A stretch of 64,000 nt of DNA from Streptomyces zagrosensis (GCF_014203645.1 NZ_JACHJL010000006.1:124001-188000), one strand, 5' to 3'; numbered from the stretch's first letter, positions 39,974 to 48,043 are shown. A program made the numbers and translations. Notes: generated from the letters alone by a model not told the origin.

Positions 39974-41203
39974 TTGAACGTGCAGTCGATATCCGGGGCT
40001 CGGGGACGTCGAGGGCGTCGGGGACTCCTAGGGGTGCTGCTGGGAACAACCATGCTGCTGGTGGCCGCGTGTGGTGGCGGCGATGACTCGGGAGATGGCG
40101 ACAAGGGCAGCAGCAAGGTGGGCGACAACAAGGCGTCGCAGGCCGTGGTCTCCATCGCGCCCCGGGACGGGGCGACCGATGTCGGCACCAGTGGTGCACT
40201 GAAGGTTACGGCGGACAAGGGCAAACTCAGCTCGGTCAAGGTGGCCGACAGTAAGGGCAACGTTGTCGCCGGCAAGATCACTGGTGCTGGGGCGAGTTGG
40301 CAGCCGACCAGCCATCTGGGCGCCTCCACGAAGTACACGGTGGACGCCATCGCCAAGGATGACGACGGCCGCGAGTCCGCCAAGCACGCGACGTTCACCA
40401 CGCTGGTGCCCAAGGACACCTTCATCGGCCACTTCAACCCCGAGAACGGGGCGAAGGTCGGCGTCGGGATGCCGGTTTCACTCAACTTCAGCCACGCGAT
40501 CACCAACCGAGCCGCCGTTGAGCGTGCCGTATCCGTTACCGCACAGCCCGCGGTGGCGATCGAAGGCCACTGGTTCGGCAATCAGCGACTGGACTTCCGG
40601 CCCGAGAAGTATTGGGCCGCCGGCACCAAGGTCACGCTCGACCTGCGGCTCAATGGCGTCGAGGGCGCGTCCGGGGTGTACGGCACGCAGGCCAAGAAGG
40701 TGAAGTTCACCGTTGGCCGCAGTCAGGTCAGCGTCGTGGATGCCAAGACCAAGAAGATGACGGTCGAGCGGGACGGCAAGGTCGTCAGGACCATCCCGAT
40801 CACCGCGGGAGCGACGGGCACCGAGACGTACAACGGCACGATGGTCATCAGCGAGAAGCACGCCGTGACCCGGATGAACGGCGAGACGGTGGGCTTCGGC
40901 GGCGAGTACGACATCAAGGACGTGCCGCACGCGATGCGGCTATCGACCTCGGGCACCTTCATCCATGGCAACTACTGGTCTGGCCAGCCGACCTTCGGCT
41001 CGAAGAACGCCAGCCACGGCTGTATCGGTCTCTTCGACCAGCGCGGTGGCGGCGACGGCTCCACCCCGGGGGCCTGGTTCTTCCGTAACTCGCAGGTCGG
41101 CGACGTGGTCGTGGTCAAGAACTCCAACGACGAGACCATCAAGCCTGAGAACGGGTACAACGGCTGGAACATGTCCTGGTCGGAGTGGACCGCGGAGCAG
41201 TAG
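39974..41203 (+). CDS. L,D-transpeptidase lipoprotein
   Basis: Cell-wall crosslinking enzyme of 409 residues, anchored outside the membrane. A lipoprotein signal ends at lipobox VAAC (Cys33). Two Ig-like modules follow (about residues 55-145 and 146-245), then the YkuD catalytic domain with the active-site motif FIHGNYW...SHGCIGL; the catalytic Cys is residue 350 and His 348. The C-terminal WNMSWSEW is typical of Ldts of this class. The TTG start at 39974 sits after GGGGAGA. An ECF-type promoter candidate lies upstream. It forms 3-3 peptide crosslinks in family members. Confidence 0.93.
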   Translation: MNVQSISGARGRRGRRGLLGVLLGTTMLLVAACGGGDDSGDGDKGSSKVGDNKASQAVVSIAPRDGATDVGTSGALKVTADKGKLSSVKVADSKGNVVAGKITGAGASWQPTSHLGASTKYTVDAIAKDDDGRESAKHATFTTLVPKDTFIGHFNPENGAKVGVGMPVSLNFSHAITNRAAVERAVSVTAQPAVAIEGHWFGNQRLDFRPEKYWAAGTKVTLDLRLNGVEGASGVYGTQAKKVKFTVGRSQVSVVDAKTKKMTVERDGKVVRTIPITAGATGTETYNGTMVISEKHAVTRMNGETVGFGGEYDIKDVPHAMRLSTSGTFIHGNYWSGQPTFGSKNASHGCIGLFDQRGGGDGSTPGAWFFRNSQVGDVVVVKNSNDETIKPENGYNGWNMSWSEWTAEQ

Positions 41204-41309
41204 TCCACGGACGCGGAGCCGGGTGGACGGGCGCGGCGCGCGCCTGAGTTTGAGCGGCGGCGGGAGGTGGCTGGGCGGAGATCTCGCCCGGGCGCTCTCC
41301 CGCCGCGCT

Positions 41310-41333
41310 GTTAGCGGGCGCTAACCTGCGCTC
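41310..41333 (+). promoter_or_regulatory. Palindromic operator over the enoyl-CoA hydratase promoter
   Basis: Perfect inverted repeat GTTAGCG-GG-CGCTAAC (41310-41325). Its right half overlaps a -10 element TAACCT (41322-41327), and the expected transcription start coincides with the ATG at 41334, so the mRNA is probably leaderless. TetR-family repressors of acyl-CoA metabolism often use such sites. Confidence 0.6.
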
Positions 41334-42107
41334 ATGACTGAGACTGTGCACCTTGAGGTTGCCGACGGAGTCGGCGTCATCCGCTTGGACCGTCCGCCGA
41401 TGAACGCCCTGGACATTGCTCTACAGGACCGGTTGCGCGAGCTTGCCGAGGAGGTTTCGGGTCGCGACGACGTACGTGCCGTCGTGGTGTGGGGCGGCGA
41501 GAAGGTGTTCGCGGCCGGTGCGGACATCAAGGAGATGCAGGTGATGGACCACGCCGCGATGGTGGCGCGGGGTCGTGGCCTGCAAGACGCTTTCACAGCC
41601 ATCGCCCGTATCCCCAAGCCCGTGGTGGCCGCCGTGACCGGGTATGCGCTCGGTGGCGGCTGTGAGCTGGCGCTCTGCGCCGACTACCGGATCGCCGCCG
41701 AGAACGCCAAGCTCGGCCAGCCCGAGATCCTGCTCGGGGTAATCCCCGGCGCGGGCGGCACTCAGCGGTTGCCCCGTCTGATCGGTCCGTCCAAGGCCAA
41801 GGACCTGATCTTCACCGGGCGCATGGTGAAGGCGGATGAGGCGCTGTCCCTTGGCCTCGTTGACCGGGTCGTACCGGCGGATGAGGTCTACGCGCAGGCG
41901 CACGCGTGGGCGGCGCGGCTGGCCAAGGGCCCCGCGATCGCGCTGCGGGGAGCCAAGGAGGCGGTGGACGCCGGACTGGAGACCGACATCGACACCGGCC
42001 TGTCCATCGAACGGGGTTGGTTCGCTGGTCTGTTCGCGACCGAGGACCGGGAAGTCGGGATGCGCAGCTTCGTCGAGGAAGGGCCGGGGAAGGCCAAGTT
42101 CCGCTGA
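41334..42107 (+). CDS. Enoyl-CoA hydratase/isomerase family protein
   Basis: Crotonase-fold enzyme of 257 residues, probably hydrating trans-2-enoyl-CoA in fatty-acid or amino-acid breakdown. The oxyanion-hole segments are KVFAAGADIKEM and YALGGGCELALCADYRIAAE. The Glu pair expected for hydratase activity is in LGQPEILLGVIPGAGGTQRL. Length is normal. ATG 41334 lacks a ribosome site and lies 6 bases after TAACCT. A strong terminator follows, so the gene is monocistronic. Substrate range cannot be read from sequence. Confidence 0.92.
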   Translation: MTETVHLEVADGVGVIRLDRPPMNALDIALQDRLRELAEEVSGRDDVRAVVVWGGEKVFAAGADIKEMQVMDHAAMVARGRGLQDAFTAIARIPKPVVAAVTGYALGGGCELALCADYRIAAENAKLGQPEILLGVIPGAGGTQRLPRLIGPSKAKDLIFTGRMVKADEALSLGLVDRVVPADEVYAQAHAWAARLAKGPAIALRGAKEAVDAGLETDIDTGLSIERGWFAGLFATEDREVGMRSFVEEGPGKAKFR

Positions 42108-42123
42108 CCCGACGTACGTTATC

Positions 42124-42155
42124 CACGGGGCTCGCCGGCAACGGCGAGCCCCGTG
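42124..42155 (+). terminator. Perfect 14-bp terminator
   Basis: Arms CACGGGGCTCGCCG and CGGCGAGCCCCGTG pair around loop GCAA, 16 bases after the enoyl-CoA hydratase stop. Confidence 0.9.
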
Positions 42156-42319
42156 CCTCTTGCGGGCGAATTATGTCGGCGAAGGGTGCGCCGTGCCGTG
42201 GCCGTGTGCGTACGGTATGTGATATTCCGCTCGCGCGGTGTCACGGCTGGTCAGGCGTAGGGTCGAACGATTGTACGTGCCTTTGGCATATGTCGTGGTG
42301 GAGATGTGTGGCGTTGTGT

Positions 42320-42886
42320 ATGGGCGCGTCGAATCCCACGGTTCCGCCACAGGAGGCCCGTTGGGCAGCCATCATGGGAGGCATGGCGGGCTTGGAGGGA
42401 ATGGACCAGTCGCGCCGGGACGCCGAGTCTGCTCCCGCGCGCTGGGTATCGACCATTGACGATGAACACGCCATGAAGGCGTTCGATCTCTTCGGGAACC
42501 CGACCGTGGAAGAGGTGCGCCTGCCCTCGCGTCCCGAATCGGCCGCCACCGCGCGCAGGTTGACGCATTCGGTGGTGCTTCGCCACTGGGGTCTGGGTCC
42601 CACGATCGCCGAGCACGCGGTGTTACTCGTGTCCGAACTGGTCGGCAACGCCGTACGCCATACCGGCGCTCGCGTCTTCGGGCTGCGCATGGTGCGCCGG
42701 CGCGGCTGGATCAGGGTCGAGGTCCGCGACCCGTCCCGAGGGCTGCCGTGCTTGATGCCGGTCCATGCGTTGGACGTCAGCGGACGCGGCCTGTTCCTGG
42801 TGGACAAGCTCTCCGACCGCTGGGGCGTTGACCTGCTGCCGTACGGCAAGACGACCTGGTTCGAGATGCGGATCACCGAACGGTGA
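42320..42886 (+). CDS. RsbW-like ATP-binding protein (anti-sigma/regulatory kinase family)
   Basis: 188-residue protein with an HATPase_c fold of the kind found in many small Streptomyces regulators. Residues about 70-185 show SRPESAATARRLTHSVVLRH, the N box LLVSELVGNAVRHTG, the G1-like EVRDPSRGLP and G2-like SGRGLFLVDKLSDRWG. Such proteins phosphorylate or bind anti-sigma-factor antagonists; partners are unknown here. The N-terminus is uncertain: ATG 42320 is used, but ATGs at 42374 and 42383 are in frame and none has a well-spaced ribosome site. Confidence 0.82.
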   Translation: MGASNPTVPPQEARWAAIMGGMAGLEGMDQSRRDAESAPARWVSTIDDEHAMKAFDLFGNPTVEEVRLPSRPESAATARRLTHSVVLRHWGLGPTIAEHAVLLVSELVGNAVRHTGARVFGLRMVRRRGWIRVEVRDPSRGLPCLMPVHALDVSGRGLFLVDKLSDRWGVDLLPYGKTTWFEMRITER

Positions 42887-42903
42887 CGTCCTTTCGAGGC
42901 TTG

Positions 42904-42942
42904 CCCTTCCCCTCTTTCCCCCTCCTTCCTCTCCTTCTCCCC
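42904..42942 (+). other. 39-base pure polypyrimidine tract
   Basis: An uninterrupted run of C and T immediately after the ATP-binding gene, continuing with two GTTG interruptions to about 42963. It is striking in a balanced-strand GC-rich genome. It may favour triplex formation or rho-dependent termination; no gene is seen in it. Confidence 0.7.
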
Positions 42943-43008
42943 GTTGCTCTCCTTTTCTTCCCGTTGCTGCTGCCTCGGTGCGCGCCGTGGCCCCCCGTGC
43001 GTACGCGA

Positions 43009-43047
43009 AGAGGCCCCCGCCGCGTCGTAGGACGGGTGGAGGCCTCT
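43009..43047 (+). terminator. Hairpin after the ATP-binding gene
   Basis: AGAGGCC (43009-43015) pairs with GGCCTCT (43041-43047) around a partly complementary 25-base interior. The stretch between it and 43189 holds nothing further. Confidence 0.5.
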
Positions 43048-43189
43048 GTGTAGTGCTATCGCTACCGCTATCGCCACGGCGCGAGGGGTGTGCCCGTGGC
43101 GTTTGACGACCTGGCCCGGGTCAATGGGGGTCGCTGCTCCGACTATCGCAGACGGGATGCGGAGCTTCCAAAGAGGCATTAGTCCTATT

Positions 43190-43222
43190 AATTGACAAAG
43201 CGGGACATATTAGATGTCAATT
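43190..43222. promoter_or_regulatory. AT-rich inverted repeat, likely operator
   Basis: Perfect 8-bp arms AATTGACA (43190-43197) and TGTCAATT (43215-43222) with a 17-bp spacer, in a conspicuous AT-rich island (about 43175-43230). A smaller palindrome GACAT-ATTAG-ATGTC overlaps the right arm. It lies 65 bases upstream of a candidate small ORF. Confidence 0.5.
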
Positions 43223-43286
43223 TAAGGTGAACTGCGCCACTCGCCTTGTAAGCAGCGGGTAAATGTCAAGAATGCGCGAGGATTAC

Positions 43287-43421
43287 ATGAAACCGCGTCC
43301 GGGTTGCAAGGAGCTGGACACGTCGTCGGAAACTTACTTCGCCGGGCGTATGCCGCATGTGCGGCCGGTCGCCTTGGCAGCGTCCCCGCGGCGGTTCACG
43401 ATGAGGGGCGCAAGGGCGTGA
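43287..43421 (+). CDS. Candidate 44-residue small protein
   Basis: ATG 43287 follows CGAGGA at 4 bases. The product begins MKPRPGCKELDTSSETYFAG and ends FTMRGARA. Third codon positions are mostly G or C, as in real genes here, and an AT-rich inverted repeat lies upstream. No family is recognised. It could also be a chance frame; conservation in related genomes would decide. Confidence 0.35.
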   Translation: MKPRPGCKELDTSSETYFAGRMPHVRPVALAASPRRFTMRGARA

Positions 43422-43555
43422 CCCTGCGCCGACGCTACCTTTGACCCACCAGACGTATGCTCCGGCCCCGCGCACGCGCAGCGGGGCGCATCCGCGGTAG
43501 CGCCCGACCGTCAGCCAACGTCGCCCCACCGGCACCACGGACCTGGGAGACCCCC

Positions 43556-44185
43556 ATGGAAGACCACGCCCCCCGCACGTCTCGCCGCCATCTGGTGCGC
43601 GGCGCGCTCCTTGGCGCCGCCGCCTTCGGGCTGGCCGGCGCCGGTGCCCCACATGCCAGCGCCCAACCTGAGCCGCGCCCCACGGGCATGGACGACTATC
43701 CGGGTGCCCGCTGGACGCCCGCGAGCCCCTCCAACTACTCCGTCTCCAGCCGCCCCGACGCGTACCCGATCGACTTCGTCGTGGTGCATGTGACGCAGGA
43801 GACGTACGCCGACACCATCAAGATCTTCCAGAACTCCAAGAAGAAGGTGTCCGCGCACTATGTGGTGCGCTCGGTGGACGGGCTCATCGGGCAGTGCGTG
43901 CGGGAGAAGGACATCGGCTGGCACGCGGGGAACTGGGACTACAACACCCGCAGCGTCGGCATCGAGCACGAAGGCTGGGTGGACAAGCCGGAATACTTCA
44001 CCGACGCGCTCTACCGGGCCTCGGCCGATCTGACCGCCTTCCTGTGCACCCGCTACGGCGTGCCGGTGGACCGGCAGCACATCATCGGGCACAACGAGGT
44101 GCCCGGCGCGACCCACACCGACCCGGGCCAACACTGGGACTGGCCGCGCTACATCAATCTGGTCAAGTCGTCGGCGCGGCGATGA
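43556..44185 (+). CDS. Tat-exported N-acetylmuramoyl-L-alanine amidase
   Basis: Peptidoglycan hydrolase of 209 residues, Amidase_2 family, cutting the bond between MurNAc and L-Ala. A twin-arginine signal (RTSRRHLVRGALLGAAAFGL, ending PHASA) sends it through the Tat system. The catalytic domain shows the zinc-binding His in DFVVVHVTQE, HYVVRSVDGLIGQCV, IGWHAGNWDYNTRSVGIEHE and IIGHNEVPGATHTDPGQHWD. ATG 43556 follows GGGAGA. It precedes an EF-hand gene by 83 bp. Confidence 0.92.
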   Translation: MEDHAPRTSRRHLVRGALLGAAAFGLAGAGAPHASAQPEPRPTGMDDYPGARWTPASPSNYSVSSRPDAYPIDFVVVHVTQETYADTIKIFQNSKKKVSAHYVVRSVDGLIGQCVREKDIGWHAGNWDYNTRSVGIEHEGWVDKPEYFTDALYRASADLTAFLCTRYGVPVDRQHIIGHNEVPGATHTDPGQHWDWPRYINLVKSSARR

Positions 44186-44268
44186 AGTCGCGGTCCGCTA
44201 CGGCAGTGCGCCGGTGGGTCGCTAATGTGTGCTGGTCAAGTAAGCACACGGAAAAAGGGGCGGCCCAG

Positions 44269-44481
44269 GTGGCGGACATAGAAGCGGCGCGCAGGGCGTT
44301 TGAACGATACGACCTGGACAAGGATGGCTACATCTCCGCGGCCGAGTACAAGAGTGTGATGGCGCAGCTCGGGGACCCGTTCGTCACGGAGCCCGTCGCG
44401 GAGGCCGTCATCAAGTCGGCCGACACCGACCAGGACGGCAGGCTGTCCTTCGACGAGTTCTGGGCGATCCAGAACCGCTGA
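44269..44481 (+). CDS. Small EF-hand calcium-binding protein
   Basis: 70-residue cytoplasmic protein with two canonical EF-hand loops: DLDKDGYISAAE (residues 15-26) and DTDQDGRLSFDE (52-63). Each has Asp at position 1 and Glu at 12. GTG 44269 follows AAGGGG and gives the usual N-terminus for this Streptomyces family (ADIEAARRAFERYDLDKDG). Calcium-responsive proteins of this size are common in the genus; targets are unknown. It sits in a cell-wall neighbourhood but a link is not shown. Confidence 0.9.
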   Translation: MADIEAARRAFERYDLDKDGYISAAEYKSVMAQLGDPFVTEPVAEAVIKSADTDQDGRLSFDEFWAIQNR

Positions 44482-44500
44482 CGACGCCGACGGACCTTGC

Positions 44501-44555
44501 CCGGAGCCCCTCGTGGACCCGGCGCCTCGTGCGCCGCTTCCTCGGGGGGCTCCGG
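44501..44555. terminator. Cruciform-like terminator between convergent genes
   Basis: Outer stem CCGGAGCCCC/GGGGCTCCGG (44501-44510, 44546-44555) encloses an inner hairpin GGCGC/GCGCC (44521-44535). It separates the EF-hand gene from the convergent gene at 44577. Confidence 0.75.
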
Positions 44556-44576
44556 CGCGTCGATGGCCGCCCTGGC

Positions 44577-44885
44577 TCAGCGTCCGCCGCGCCGCTGGGC
44601 GCTTGCGCGCCGGCGGCGGTCGTTGCACAGCAAGCAGCGGCCCCAATTGGCGGGCACGGGGTCGTCCTTGTCTCCGTAGAGCGGATCGACGGCCCCGCGC
44701 GGATGCTCCGCGCAGCCCGTCCCACCGTGTTCGGCTCCCAACGCACCGGCCGCCGACAGCGCTCGCCGCAGCGCGTCCGTGAGCTGGTTGGTCTCCAGTG
44801 CGGACGGTTCGGCCTCCAGAGAGAAGGCGATGTCGGATGCCGTATTGAGCGCGCTCTGGAGTTCGCGCACATTTGCGTAACTCAT
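44577..44885 (-). CDS. Conserved Streptomyces protein with Cys/His motif
   Basis: 102-residue protein, family unnamed. Residues 1-45 are helical (SYANVRELQSALNTASDIAF, ALETNQLTDALRRALSAAG). The second half has CAEHPRGAVDPLYGDKDDP and GRCLLCNDRRRRA; Cys, His and CxxC could bind zinc. No signal peptide. ATG 44885 lies 6 bases after TAGGCT and lacks a ribosome site, so the message may be leaderless. Confidence 0.75.
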   Translation of the reverse strand: MSYANVRELQSALNTASDIAFSLEAEPSALETNQLTDALRRALSAAGALGAEHGGTGCAEHPRGAVDPLYGDKDDPVPANWGRCLLCNDRRRRASAQRRGGR

Positions 44886-45037
44886 GCGGGAAGCCTAAAC
44901 GCTCCCTCTGACAACGCCCGTGACCTGCGGTTTCCTCATGTTGCCCCCGGCAGGTCGCGGCGCGGGCCGCTGTCTTGGCAGGTCGCGGCCTGGGCACAGG
45001 GGCGCTGCCGCGGGTGGTGCGGGGCTGGCGCGGGGCC

Positions 45038-45592
45038 TTAGGGGGTGGCCCAGTCGCGGAGCGCGGCCTTGCTCTCGAAGTCGGCCACGTTCGTGTCCAG
45101 CGGCCGATCGGTGTACTGGTGGATGCGCCATTTGGCCTTGATACGGGGCTTTCCCGCCGAGACGTAGTCGGCTATCCACAGGCCGTCGCCCGCGTAGGAC
45201 GTGGTGTCGTTGTTCAGCCAGAACTGCCGGTTGCAGTACAGCAGCACCCGGTGGTCCGGGCGCAGCCGCTTGACCTCGCGGAGGATCTTGTCCTTCTCGG
45301 CGTTGCTGGCGTGCGTGCCCTTGCTGGTGTTCTCCCAGTCCACGGCGAGCAGATCACCCTTTTTGGACGCGCACTCCTCCACGAAGTACTCGGCCTGGGC
45401 GGTCAGCGAGCCCGGCCACAGGAAGTGGTAGAAGCCGACCACACATCCGGCCTTGCGGGCCCGCTCGGCCTGTGCCGACTGCCGGGGGTTGACGTAGGAG
45501 CGGCCCTCGGTCGCCTTGACGAAGACGAAGGACAGCCCTTCCGTGCTGAATTCGGTTGATTGGTGCGAACTGATGTCGATGCCGCGCAGCAT
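45038..45592 (-). CDS. GH25 lysozyme-like protein without signal peptide
   Basis: 184-residue glycoside hydrolase family 25 (cellosyl-type) muramidase. Catalytic residues are visible: D6 in RGIDISSHQ, and D85 and E87 in LLAVDWENTS; YIADYV-like DGLWIADYVS and RIHQYTD follow as in the family. ATG 45592 is preceded by GGGAGG at 8 bases. There is no signal peptide, unlike most secreted Streptomyces GH25 enzymes, so the protein resembles phage endolysins. How it reaches the wall is unclear. Confidence 0.9.
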   Translation of the reverse strand: MLRGIDISSHQSTEFSTEGLSFVFVKATEGRSYVNPRQSAQAERARKAGCVVGFYHFLWPGSLTAQAEYFVEECASKKGDLLAVDWENTSKGTHASNAEKDKILREVKRLRPDHRVLLYCNRQFWLNNDTTSYAGDGLWIADYVSAGKPRIKAKWRIHQYTDRPLDTNVADFESKAALRDWATP

Positions 45593-45732
45593 GCTCGCTG
45601 CCTCCCGGGGCTTGAGGGGGGATGAATGTGGGGGAAGGGTGTGGGGGGTGGCTTGTCTTCTTTGTTCCCGGTGACGGACGGTATGGAACCGATAGCGGGC
45701 TGCGAATGGTGGCGGATTGCCGGCGCAATCGG

Positions 45733-46653
45733 TCAGCTGTCGGACGCCGGGGAGTACGCCTGGCGCGCCAGCTCCGCGAGGCGAGCGCCGTGGGTGGCTA
45801 GCTTGCCGGTACGTGACCAGGCCAGCAGCAGGGCGAAGCGGGCCGCGTCGTCGTCCAGCGGGAGGTAGACCACGCCGGGCAGTGGTGCGACAACCGGAAA
45901 GGCCGGGAGCGCCGCGCTGGAGGCACAGACCATGGCCGACACCACCGCTTCATCGGCCGCGCACGACATGCGCAGGCCGGCCCCGCTGTGCTTGATGGCA
46001 GCCAGGAAGCAGCGCCGCAGCGTGCTGTTGCGGGAATCGACGAGCACACCGGTCTCGGGCGCCAGGTCGCGCAGGGACACCGAGTGCCGGCCGGCGAGCC
46101 GATGGTGATCCCCGACGCCGACGAGTAGGTGCTCGTGAGCGATGACGGCCGTGTCGATGCCGGCGGGTAAGGGCGCGTCGTGACTGGGGAAGTGCCGTAC
46201 CACCGCCGCCTCCAGGCCATCGGCGCACAGCAAGTCAAGGAGTGCGGCACTGGATTCATCGGTGTGTACGCCCAGCGAGACATCGGGCAGCAGCGTGCAC
46301 AGGAAGCCTGCGATGGTGGGCAGTAGGGGATGGTTGACGGAGCCGATGCGTACCGTGTCGGAGCCAGTGGTGGGCGCGTCCCGCTGGGCGGTGTGCTCGG
46401 CCGCGCTGTCTAGCAGGTAGTCGATCAGTGGCAGAAGCGTCTCGGCGCCGCCGAGAACGAGCCGCCCGGCGGCGGTCGGCGTAGTGCCGTGGTGCCCGCG
46501 CTGGAACAGCGCAGTGCCGGTGGTGCGTTCGATGCGCTGGAGTTGACGGCTGATGTTCCCCTGATTGGTGCCGAGCGCCCTGGCCGCACCGGCGAGGCTG
46601 CCCGCGTCGGCGATGGCGCGTAGGACGCGCAGGTCATGAATTTCAAGGGTCAT
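45733..46653 (-). CDS. LysR-family regulator with TTA codon
   Basis: 306-residue LysR-type regulator. The winged helix-turn-helix is at residues 1-60 (LEIHDLRVLRAIADAGSLAG, GTNQGNISRQLQRIERTTG), followed by a substrate-binding domain. Codon 162 is TTA (46168-46170, Leu in DAPLPAGID), implying dependence on the bldA leucyl-tRNA. The ATG at 46653 lies inside the 3' end of the upstream LysR gene (11-bp overlap), so both regulators are probably co-expressed. They sit upstream of, and divergent from, the CDPS operon and are its likely regulators by position. Confidence 0.9.
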   Translation of the reverse strand: MTLEIHDLRVLRAIADAGSLAGAARALGTNQGNISRQLQRIERTTGTALFQRGHHGTTPTAAGRLVLGGAETLLPLIDYLLDSAAEHTAQRDAPTTGSDTVRIGSVNHPLLPTIAGFLCTLLPDVSLGVHTDESSAALLDLLCADGLEAAVVRHFPSHDAPLPAGIDTAVIAHEHLLVGVGDHHRLAGRHSVSLRDLAPETGVLVDSRNSTLRRCFLAAIKHSGAGLRMSCAADEAVVSAMVCASSAALPAFPVVAPLPGVVYLPLDDDAARFALLLAWSRTGKLATHGARLAELARQAYSPASDS

Positions 46654-47671
46654 GACAAGCAGACGTACGGGAGTGCCACAGGGATGCGCGTGAGAGGGGC
46701 GGGGTGAACGTCGCGGGGCGGTGGCTGATGGGAGTGGTCGGCATGCCGGCGGCGCGAGTGACGGTCGCGCGCTCACGTACCAACTTGTCGTGTGCCGCAG
46801 AAAGGAGCCGGGAGAGGGCGGGGAGCAGCGCGGACGCCGCGTTGCCGGGCAGCGCGGCGAGCCAGTGCTGCGAGCGCCAGGGCAGGTCGATCAGCTTGCG
46901 GTACACGATTCCGGGGGCGATCGGCCGGAGTTGCTGGGTGAGGGACACGCAGCCCTGGTGGCGGATGACGTCGCAGCGCGGACCCGAGACCGGCACGTCG
47001 TAACTGATCTTCGGGTCGAAACCGAAGGGGCTGCACAGCGCTCGCAGCACTTCCTGGCAGCCGTCGGGCCCCAGAACGGAGATCCACTCCTCGTCCGCGA
47101 GGTCCGTCATGGACAGGCCCGGCACCCGGGCGAGCGGGTGGCTGTCGGCCATCGCGAGGAGTACCGGTGTATCGGCCACCAGGTTGGTGGCCAGGCCCGG
47201 GGCGAGCAGTCGGCGTCCCTCGGCGCTGCTGTTGAACAGTGCGATGTCCACCTCGCCGGCGCGCACCAGGCCGCTGAGCTCTTGGGAGCTTTGGACGGTC
47301 ATGATGCGCAGTTGGCCATCGGGGCGAAGCTGCCACAGGCAGCCGAGCAGGGCTTCGGAGAGTGGGCCTGCGTCCCAGCCGACGCGCAGCGTGCGCCGCT
47401 GGCGCTGTTGGTGGGTGCGGAGTTGCTCGTCCAGGTCGTCGAAGCGTTGGATGATCGTCTCGGCGTGGCCGAGCACGCTCTCACCGAGCGAGGTGAGTTG
47501 GACCCCACAGGTGCCCCGTTGGAACAGGGCGCCGCCGAGAAGGCCCTCCAGGCGGCGGATCTGACGACTCAGCGCTGGCTGTGGCAAACCCAGCTCGGCC
47601 GCTGCTTTGTTGAGGCTCCCGGCATCCGCTACGGCACAGAGGTTGCGCAAATGGCGCAGCTGCAACTCCAT
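46643..47671 (-). CDS. LysR-family regulator, divergent from CDPS operon
   Basis: 342-residue LysR-type regulator. DNA-binding domain MELQLRHLRNLCAVADAGSL followed by GLPQPALSRQIRRLEGLLGG; an effector-binding domain follows (LRIMTVQSSQELSGLVRAGE). The last 40 residues are an unusual low-complexity tail. It is divergently oriented to the cyclodipeptide synthase gene across 372 bp, the usual geometry of a LysR regulator and its target. ATG 47671 has only a weak ribosome site. A second LysR gene overlaps its end. Confidence 0.9.
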   Translation of the reverse strand: MELQLRHLRNLCAVADAGSLNKAAAELGLPQPALSRQIRRLEGLLGGALFQRGTCGVQLTSLGESVLGHAETIIQRFDDLDEQLRTHQQRQRRTLRVGWDAGPLSEALLGCLWQLRPDGQLRIMTVQSSQELSGLVRAGEVDIALFNSSAEGRRLLAPGLATNLVADTPVLLAMADSHPLARVPGLSMTDLADEEWISVLGPDGCQEVLRALCSPFGFDPKISYDVPVSGPRCDVIRHQGCVSLTQQLRPIAPGIVYRKLIDLPWRSQHWLAALPGNAASALLPALSRLLSAAHDKLVRERATVTRAAGMPTTPISHRPATFTPPLSRASLWHSRTSACHDP

Positions 47672-47864
47672 GGCCCCGAATGTAAGCCTCGCCCGTCCTG
47701 AACGCCAGAGTCAGGAAGGCCAATTCGCGTACGTGGGCCTTTCTGTCTTCCTGCCTTCAGGGGTGGAGCGACGGCAAGCGTGTGTTTGCACCGTTTGCCC
47801 AGCAGGCGCGGTCCAAGTTGTCTTTATCTGTGAAATCTGGTCCGTACCTTTAGGGCCCGCATCT

Positions 47865-48029
47865 ATTAGTGGCCGTACGCATGGCCATTAGTGGGGGTTT
47901 AGGTATGCGTGCGCGGCATAGCCCGCTGACACTACCCGGGCATTCGGCGGAGCGTGAAGATCCTGCTGGCGGTCTCATCCCAGAACGGCCCGACAGCGGC
48001 CGTACGAGGAGTTGGCCATACGAGTCGTT
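47865..48029. promoter_or_regulatory. Repeat-rich control region of the CDPS operon; gap 47672-48043
   Basis: Three repeat types lie between the divergent LysR and CDPS genes. ATTAGTGG occurs at 47865-47872 and 47887-47894, 22 bp apart (two helical turns). A tandem 16-bp pair lies at 47998-48013 and 48014-48029 (GGCCGTACGAGGAGTT and GGCCATACGAGTCGTT), just before the CDPS ribosome site. GGCCGTACG occurs again at 47871-47879. The region around 47820-47870 is AT-richer than its surroundings. These are candidate regulator sites. Confidence 0.5.
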
Positions 48030-48043
48030 GGTGAGGTCGAGAA

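Noticed and set aside
44949..44989. 13-bp direct repeat GGCAGGTCGCGGC (44949-44961, 44977-44989)
   Set aside because: Only two copies in GC-rich spacer, no palindrome or promoter relation.
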